DNA of 17,933 bases from CAZCEC01 sp964497615 (GTDB taxonomy: Bacteria; Chloroflexota; Anaerolineae; Anaerolineales; UBA6663): contig CAZCEC010000102.1 in assembly GCA_964497615.1 (NCBI GenBank), forward strand, positions 1 through 17,933, given 5' to 3'. Position 1 is the stretch's first letter; every line of letters begins with the position of its first letter. This document shows, piece by piece, positions 12,883 through 17,933 of this stretch. A model generated the notes under the pieces. That model was not told where the DNA came from, did not search any database, and worked only from the letters and a program-made list of their open reading frames with translations. Made by a program: the position numbers and the translations under genes.

Positions 12883-13956
12883 CTACACTTTCGTAAACGC
12901 CGCCAGCTCAATCGTCAGCCGCTCAAAGAAGCTGCTCGGCGGCAGCGCCCCGCCCCCATAGGCCATATCCACCACCCGCGCCGTCACCACCAGCGACGCC
13001 GTCTCCAGCGACACCGTGTCGCCCGGCGCCAGCAGCACCGGCTCGCCCTTGGCCGCCAGCCGGCTCTTCAGCGCCTCGTCGCGGAAGGCGTGGTCGCTCA
13101 TCAGCACTTTCGTCACCGTCCGGATGTCGTTCTTGTCGAACAGCCACACCTCGAACGCCATCACCTTCTTGGGATCCCCCACCCCAATTGTCTCCGAAAT
13201 CCCCATCCCGCACTCGCCCAGGAAGCTCCCATCCGGGCCGTCAATGCTGAACGAGTCGTCATACAGATCGTCGCCCAGCACGTAGGTGGTCATGAATTGC
13301 GCCACCGCCGCGCCTCGGGTGCCGGTGCCCGCCACCAGCGTTGCCGCCGGGTCGGCCCGCGCCGCCGCTGGGGCTGCGCCCAGCCCGGCCCGCGTTGCCG
13401 CCGAAGCCGCCGCCGGCCGGCTCGCCCGGCCCCCGCCCGCGCCGCCGCCCCGTCCAAACGCCCCCGTGGACCACAAATAGAAGCCGCCCAGCCCGATCAG
13501 CCCGAACACAATCACCAGGCTGCACAACAGCAGGGGCAGTTGATACCGCTGGAGCAGGCTTTGCTCACCTTCGCCCGCCGGTGCCTCAGCCCCACCCAGC
13601 CGGCCCGAGAGCACCAGCACCTGCTGCAACTGCGCCACCCGGATCGCCTCTTCCCCTTGCGTCATGCTCAAGGTGTCAGAGATCACCGTCGCCGCCGTCG
13701 GCCCCAACTGATCAATGCGCTCGGCGGCCCGGTCCAGGTCCGGGTCCAGCACATACTCGGCCGCCACCAGCCGCACATAATCCTGCTGATACTGCGGAGC
13801 CAACTGCGCGATGTTGCCGTTTACAAAATCCACCGGCCACAGCCCCCAGCCGATTGCCAGCCAGCCGATGAGAATGCCAACGACCAGCGCCGCCGCGGCG
13901 ACCAGCAGGGGCTGCTTGTTCACAAAATCCGTCACGCTTTTCAGCAGACTGTTCAT
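12883..13956 (-). CDS. Conserved two-helix membrane protein, unknown function
   Basis: A 357-residue protein with an AGGA site six bases before its ATG. The order is: a membrane helix at about 18-40 (VAAAALVVGILIGWLAIGW); a 100-residue segment rich in charged and helical sequence (LAPQYQQDYVRLVAAEYVLD, QGEEAIRVAQLQQVL); a second helix at about 140-162; a Gly/Ala/Pro-rich linker (165-210); then a well-structured C-terminal domain (about 215-355) with TTYVLGDDLYDDSFSIDG, FLGECGMGISE, KVMAFEVWLFDKNDIRT and KVLMSDHAF. That C-terminal pattern recalls conserved Chloroflexota proteins of no known function; this is memory, not a search. If both helices cross the membrane, the N- and C-terminal parts lie on the same side. 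It has its own promoter. Confidence 0.8.
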   Translation of the reverse strand: MNSLLKSVTDFVNKQPLLVAAAALVVGILIGWLAIGWGLWPVDFVNGNIAQLAPQYQQDYVRLVAAEYVLDPDLDRAAERIDQLGPTAATVISDTLSMTQGEEAIRVAQLQQVLVLSGRLGGAEAPAGEGEQSLLQRYQLPLLLCSLVIVFGLIGLGGFYLWSTGAFGRGGGAGGGRASRPAAASAATRAGLGAAPAAARADPAATLVAGTGTRGAAVAQFMTTYVLGDDLYDDSFSIDGPDGSFLGECGMGISETIGVGDPKKVMAFEVWLFDKNDIRTVTKVLMSDHAFRDEALKSRLAAKGEPVLLAPGDTVSLETASLVVTARVVDMAYGGGALPPSSFFERLTIELAAFTKV

Positions 13957-13984
13957 GGGTTTTCCTTACCCTTTGCCGCCGAGG

Positions 13985-14013
13985 ATTGTATAGCAGACAA
14001 TAAACATACGCAA
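13985..14013 (-). promoter_or_regulatory. Putative promoter for the membrane-protein gene
   Basis: On the minus strand, TTGCGT (14013-14008) and TACAAT (13990-13985) are spaced by 17 bp. An overlapping TGC-TATACA extended -10 is an alternative reading. Either lies downstream of the terminator at 14071-14115, so the gene is a separate transcription unit. Confidence 0.55.
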
Positions 14014-14070
14014 CTCTAACGCGCAGGTTGCACGTCTCGTGCCCGCCCGCCGCGCCCCAGATGAGCCCCC

Positions 14071-14115
14071 AGAAAAACGCCAGCCGCCGCCCCGTATGCG
14101 GGACAGCGGCTGGCG
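14071..14115 (-). terminator. Intrinsic terminator of the dprA-manC-topA operon
   Basis: On the minus strand, CGCCAGCCGC and GCGGCTGGCG form a perfect 10-bp stem around an 18-base loop that can fold further (CCCG/CGGG), followed directly by TTTTTCT. It lies about 140 bases after the topA stop, past two repeat elements. Confidence 0.8.
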
Positions 14116-14142
14116 CTTGCGGCACTCAGCTAGTCGCGGTCA

Positions 14143-14158
14143 GTGTCATTCCGAGGCG
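14143..14158 (+). repeat. Half copy of the REP-like element
   Basis: TGTCATTCCGAGGCGG matches only the left arm of the hairpin element; no GCCGAGGAAT arm follows. A 12-bp repeat of the nearby terminator stem (AGCGGCTGGCGC) is at 14163-14174, the other copy being 14105-14116. Confidence 0.7.
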
Positions 14159-14201
14159 GGAAAGCGGCTGGCGCCTCTCGCGCCCATTGCCTCGCGGACG
14201 A

Positions 14202-14235
14202 TGTCATTCCGAGGCGAATTTTGCCGAGGAATCTT
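14202..14235 (+). repeat. Dispersed REP-like hairpin element, copy 3
   Basis: Full copy with loop GAATTTT between GGC and GCC, 22 bases beyond the topA stop. In the topA mRNA it would form a stem with a GA/GA internal loop ahead of the terminator. Confidence 0.85.
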
Positions 14236-14256
14236 GTTCTGTCTTGTCTACCCCGC

Positions 14257-16698
14257 TTACCCCGCCGGCACCGTCGCGGGCGGCGCGCTCTCCCCTGCCA
14301 GCCCTTCCTCGCCCGCTTCCATCGGCGTCACGCTCTCCAGTGGGAACGTGTGTTCGCACACCGTGCACTGCGCCGTCGTCTTGTTGGCGATCACCAATAG
14401 TCCCCCGCAGTCCGGGCACGGCGTCCTCAGCGGGCGCTTCCACGACGTGAAATCGCATTCCGGATAGTTGGCACAGCCGTAGAACACCCGCCCCTTGCGG
14501 GTCTTCCGCTCCACGATCTCCCCGCCATCCTTCGGGCACGTCACCCCGATCTTCTCCAGCCACGGCTCCGTGTACCGGCAGTTGGGGAAGTCCGAACAGC
14601 CGATAAACTTGCCGTACCGTCCCCACCGGATGATGAGCGGGTGGCCGGTTTGCGGGCAGTCGCGCCCCACATACTCCGGCCCCGTGTTCACCTGCGGCAT
14701 CTCCGCCTCGGCCTGCTTCACCTGCTCCGCGAACGGGTCCCAAAACTCGCGCAGCACCCCCACCCATTCGCGCTCGCCGTCGGCGATCTGGTCCAGCTCG
14801 TCTTCCATGTTGGCCGTGAAGTTCACGTCCACGATCTCGGGGAAGTGATCCACCAGCAGGTCGTTCACAATCTGGCCGGTCTCGGTCGGCGCCAGGCGCT
14901 TGTCTTCCTTGATCACGTATCCACGCTGCTGGATCGTCGAGATCGTCGGCGCATAGGTGGACGGCCGCCCGATGCCGTACTCCTCCAGCGCCTTCACCAG
15001 GCTCGCCTCGGTGTAGCGCGGCGGCGGCTGGGTGAAGTGCTGTTCCGGCAGCAGCTTCAGCAGGTTCAGCGCCTCGTCGGCCGTCAGCGGCGGCAGGCTC
15101 CGCGCCTCGGCCTCTTCGTCGGCGGCGCTGTCCTCATCCCGCGCCTCCTCGTACAGCACCATGAACCCCGGAAACTTGATGTTCGACCCGGACACCCGGA
15201 ACAGGTACACGCCCTCGCCCCGCGCCTCGATCTCCACCGACAGGGTGTCATACACCGCCGGTGCCATCTGGCTCGCCACAAACCGCTGCCAGATCAGGGT
15301 GTACAGCCGCAGTTGATCCTTCGTCAGGAACTCGCCAATCGCCTTCGGTTCGCGGTCCACCTGCGTGGGCCGGATGGCCTCGTGCGCCTCCTGCGCCCCC
15401 TTGGCGCGCGTCTTGTACACCGGCGGCTCCGCCGGCAGGTAGTCCTCGCCATAGCGCTCCGTCACCCACTGCCGCGCCTCCTGCTGCGCACCGGCCGAAA
15501 CGGTCGTGCTGTCCGTCCGCATGTAGGTGATCAGGCCCGTGGCCTGGTCGTCGCCAATCTCGATGCCCTCGTACAACTGCTGGGCCGTCGCCATCGTGCG
15601 CTTGGCCGTGAACCCCAGCCGCCGCGAGGCTTCTTGCTGGAGGGTGCTGGTCGTGAACGGCGCCGCCGGGTTGCGCCGCCGCTCGCCCGTCTTCACCCGT
15701 GCCACGCTAAACCGCGCCCGCTCCAGGTCGGGCGTCAGGGCTTGCACGTCCGCCTCGGACTTCAGCCGGCAGTTCTCGCCCGTGCCCACGTCCTCGTCGC
15801 CAATCTTGACCAGCTTGGCGCGGAAGCTCGGATACTCCCCGGCGCCGTTGCGGCCGTTGGCCTTGGCCAGCTCCGCCTCGATGCTCCAATACTCGCTCGG
15901 CGTAAACGCATCGACCTCGCGCTCGCGGTCCACGATCAGCCGCACCGCCACCGACTGCACCCGCCCCGCCGAGAGCCGCCCGCGCACCTTGGCCCACAGC
16001 AGCGGGCTCAGCGAGTAGCCCACCAGCCGGTCCAGGATGCGCCGGGCCTGCTGGGCGTTCACCAAATCCATGGCGATGCCGCGCGGATGCTCAAACGCTT
16101 CCTCAATCGCCGGCCGCGTGATTTCGTGGAACACCACCCGGCGCGTCCGCTCTGGCTCGATCTCGGCCGCTTCCAGCAGGTGCCACGCAATCGCCTCGCC
16201 TTCGCGGTCCGGGTCGGTCGCCAGGTAGATGTGCTCGGCCTGGGCCGCGTCGGCCTTCAGCGCCTTCACCACCTCGCGCTTCTCGTTCGGCACGCGGTAC
16301 TTCGGGTTGAAGTCGTTCTCCAGGTCCACCGACAGGGTCGAGCGCAGCAGGTCGCGGATGTGCCCCACCGAAGCCCGCACCGTGTAGCCCTTCCCTAGGA
16401 AGCGCCCCACCGTTTTGGCCTTGGCCGGCGACTCGACGATCACCAGATTTCCCCGCCGCGCGCCGTTGCCGTTGGCCTTGCCGCCCTTGCCGCTCTTCCC
16501 CTTGGCGGCCTTGCGCTTGGGGGCCGTCCGCTCGGGGCGCGGCAGGCCCGCGTGCGCCTCGGTCTCGCCCATGCGAAACAAATTGGTGCCGCACACCGGG
16601 CATTGCCCCTTCGTGGCCGGCATGCCGGTGGAGGTGAACACCGCCTCCGGCGCCGTCATTTCTCTTTTGGTCTTGCACTTAACGCAATATGCTTCCAT
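14257..16698 (-). CDS. topA: DNA topoisomerase I (type IA) with N-terminal DUF5679-like zinc ribbon
   Basis: Topoisomerase I relaxes negative supercoils by passing DNA through a transient single-strand break. Numbering here includes one possible extra residue if the in-frame GTG at 16701 is used; ATG at 16698 is preferred because AGGTGG lies eight bases upstream. Order: a CxxC...CxxC zinc ribbon (C6, C9, C34, C37; AYCVKCKTKRE, GQCPVCGTNLFRMG) resembling DUF5679; a Lys-rich linker (56-83); Toprim (84-198) with E90 and DPDRE (163-167); the catalytic core with Tyr393 in GLITYMRTDST; EYGIGRPSTYAPTI (574-587); and three C-terminal zinc ribbons. The first two ribbons have only three Cys (CPQTG and CPKDG replace CPxCG); the third has four (C762, C765, C779, C782). 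It is preceded by manC with nine bases between. Confidence 0.97.
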   Translation of the reverse strand: MEAYCVKCKTKREMTAPEAVFTSTGMPATKGQCPVCGTNLFRMGETEAHAGLPRPERTAPKRKAAKGKSGKGGKANGNGARRGNLVIVESPAKAKTVGRFLGKGYTVRASVGHIRDLLRSTLSVDLENDFNPKYRVPNEKREVVKALKADAAQAEHIYLATDPDREGEAIAWHLLEAAEIEPERTRRVVFHEITRPAIEEAFEHPRGIAMDLVNAQQARRILDRLVGYSLSPLLWAKVRGRLSAGRVQSVAVRLIVDREREVDAFTPSEYWSIEAELAKANGRNGAGEYPSFRAKLVKIGDEDVGTGENCRLKSEADVQALTPDLERARFSVARVKTGERRRNPAAPFTTSTLQQEASRRLGFTAKRTMATAQQLYEGIEIGDDQATGLITYMRTDSTTVSAGAQQEARQWVTERYGEDYLPAEPPVYKTRAKGAQEAHEAIRPTQVDREPKAIGEFLTKDQLRLYTLIWQRFVASQMAPAVYDTLSVEIEARGEGVYLFRVSGSNIKFPGFMVLYEEARDEDSAADEEAEARSLPPLTADEALNLLKLLPEQHFTQPPPRYTEASLVKALEEYGIGRPSTYAPTISTIQQRGYVIKEDKRLAPTETGQIVNDLLVDHFPEIVDVNFTANMEDELDQIADGEREWVGVLREFWDPFAEQVKQAEAEMPQVNTGPEYVGRDCPQTGHPLIIRWGRYGKFIGCSDFPNCRYTEPWLEKIGVTCPKDGGEIVERKTRKGRVFYGCANYPECDFTSWKRPLRTPCPDCGGLLVIANKTTAQCTVCEHTFPLESVTPMEAGEEGLAGESAPPATVPAG

Positions 16699-16710
16699 CA
16701 CCTATTCCAC

Positions 16711-17790
16711 CTACAGATAATCCTCGCCGCCGTCAGTCTGTTTCAGCCGATCCACCAACTGCCGCACGTCTTGCGAACGGTCCCGCCGGCACACCAGCAG
16801 CACATCCTCGGTGTCAACGATGACTACATCTTCCAGCCCCACAGTCGCCACCAGGCGCCGCGGGTGCGCGTTCGAGCTGTGAATCAGCGTGCTGTGTGTG
16901 TCCACCCCCAGGTGCTCGGCCCCCACCACCACATTGGCGGCCTCCCCCTCGCCCAGCACGTCCAGCACCGCTTCCCAGCTCCCGATATCGTTCCATTCCA
17001 GCCCGCTGGCGGGGATCACCGCCACGTCGCGGGCGTTCTCCATAATCCCATAGTCCACGGTCACGTTCGGCGTCTTCTGCCAGGCTTCCGCCAGCGCATC
17101 TGGCCCGGCCCCCGCCTGCCGCACTACCGCGTCCAGGTCCGGCAATTGCCGCGCCACTTCATCCAAGAACCGCTCCGCCCGCCAGATGAACATGCCGGAG
17201 TTCCAGGAGTGCAGCCCATCGGCGGCCAGCCCCTCGGCCTCGGCCTGCTCGGGTTTCTCCTTGAACCGCGCCGCCCGGAACGCTTCCACTCCCCCAAACT
17301 CGCCCAACCGCTCGCCGCGCTGAATGTAGCCAAACCCGGTCGCCGCGTAGGTCGGCGCGATGCCCAGCGTCACCAGGTACCCCTGCTCCGCCACCAGCGC
17401 CGCCCCCGACAACACTTCGCGGAACCGCGCCTCGTGCCCGATGAAGTGATCGGCCGTCAGGCACGCCATTACGGCCTCGGGGTCGCGCTCGCGCACCGTC
17501 CGTGCCGCCAGCGCAATCGCCGGCGCCGTGCCCCGCGCCGCCGGTTCCAGCACATAGTTCGCTTCGGGCACCTCCGGCCGCTGGTGCCGCAGGTCCACCG
17601 CGTACGCCGCGTTCGTCACTACCAGGATTCGTTCTGGCGGGAACAGCGGCCCCAGCCGGTCCACGGCGATCTGGAACATGGTCCGCGCCTCCAGCAGCCG
17701 CAGCGACTGCTTGGGCTTTTCGCGCCGCGAGAGCGGCCACAGGCGCGTCCCCCCGCCGCCGGCCATGATCGCCGCGTAGTAATGGTCCAT
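16711..17790 (-). CDS. manC: Mannose-1-phosphate guanylyltransferase (nucleotidyltransferase domain only)
   Basis: This enzyme makes GDP-mannose from mannose-1-phosphate and GTP, a precursor for surface polysaccharides and glycoproteins. The 359-residue protein opens with YYAAIMAGGGGTRLWPLSR, the nucleotide-binding signature, with REKPKQ after it. It continues with ACLTADHFIG, TGFGYIQRGE, RFKEKPEQA, WNSGMFIWRAERFL and VDYGIMENA, then LEWNDIGSW, all typical. It is the short single-domain form without the isomerase domain. ATG at 17790 is preferred over an adjoining GTG at 17793. The ATG overlaps the dprA stop (TGATG), so translation is probably coupled; GGTGGAG lies within the end of dprA but unusually near the start. 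Confidence 0.95.
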   Translation of the reverse strand: MDHYYAAIMAGGGGTRLWPLSRREKPKQSLRLLEARTMFQIAVDRLGPLFPPERILVVTNAAYAVDLRHQRPEVPEANYVLEPAARGTAPAIALAARTVRERDPEAVMACLTADHFIGHEARFREVLSGAALVAEQGYLVTLGIAPTYAATGFGYIQRGERLGEFGGVEAFRAARFKEKPEQAEAEGLAADGLHSWNSGMFIWRAERFLDEVARQLPDLDAVVRQAGAGPDALAEAWQKTPNVTVDYGIMENARDVAVIPASGLEWNDIGSWEAVLDVLGEGEAANVVVGAEHLGVDTHSTLIHSSNAHPRRLVATVGLEDVVIVDTEDVLLVCRRDRSQDVRQLVDRLKQTDGGEDYL

Positions 17791-17933
17791 CACTCCACCG
17801 TGTACCCCGCCCGTGGCTCATGGGCGACGACGTAGTTCATCCCGCCCACCTGCCGCACCATTCCCTTCAGTTCCATTAGCGCCAGCGCGCCGGAGACCTG
17901 CGCAATCGGCAGCCCCGCCTGCGCGCCAATGTC
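17790..17933 (-). CDS. dprA: DNA-processing protein DprA, C-terminal part (cut by window edge)
   Basis: Forty-seven codons and a TGA are in the window. The sequence DIGAQAGLPIAQVSGALALM, continuing ELKGMVRQVGGMNYVVA, is a winged-helix end like the DprA_WH domain of DprA/Smf, the protein that loads RecA on incoming single-stranded DNA. The Rossmann core lies outside. dprA next to topA is a common bacterial order, which supports the call. The stop overlaps the manC start. Confidence 0.8.
   Translation of the reverse strand, partial: DIGAQAGLPIAQVSGALALMELKGMVRQVGGMNYVVAHEPRAGYTVE

Overview
The window is GC-rich bacterial chromosomal DNA, most likely from a Chloroflexota (Anaerolineae/Ardenticatenia-like) metagenome assembly. 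The pointers are a DNA topoisomerase I carrying an N-terminal DUF5679-type zinc ribbon, a secreted parallel beta-helix protein ending in an FLPLILR-like tail, a two-membrane-segment protein with a conserved C-terminal domain of a kind I associate with this phylum, and a run of ten N that looks like a scaffolding gap. The taxonomic call is inference; there is no rRNA or ribosomal-protein gene to anchor it.

Left part (1-5512, all +): a GT4-type glycosyltransferase, a PHP-domain metal-dependent phosphoesterase and a large secreted beta-helix protein. The beta-helix protein is built on an almost exact 53-residue (159-bp) period with one CxxxxC pair per unit. Heptamer microsatellites (CCTTCAT/CCTTCGT) lie directly in front of the glycosyltransferase, PHP and uvrB genes, and a degenerate version lies in front of the dGTPase-like gene.

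Middle part (5513-9862): a 590-bp intergenic region holds a 25-bp tandem array, a hairpin repeat element, a near-consensus sigma70-type promoter with a LexA-like box in its spacer, and nonamer repeats. Then come uvrB, a metallo-beta-lactamase-fold hydrolase with an altered metal motif, and a terpenoid-cyclase-like protein. The hydrolase gene has clearly different base usage from its neighbours.

Right part: a small minus-strand operon (tpx plus a previously easy-to-miss 51-residue membrane protein) faces away from a dGTPase-like gene followed by greA, which ends at a strong intrinsic terminator. The minus-strand operon dprA-manC-topA enters from the right edge and ends at its own intrinsic terminator, followed by an independently promoted membrane protein. 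Together, uvrB, topA, dprA, the dGTPase homologue, tpx and greA form a housekeeping genome-maintenance setting. The more unusual content is the repeat families, the repeat-plus-minus-10 arrangement in front of two genes without Shine-Dalgarno sequences, and the cysteine-laddered beta-helix.
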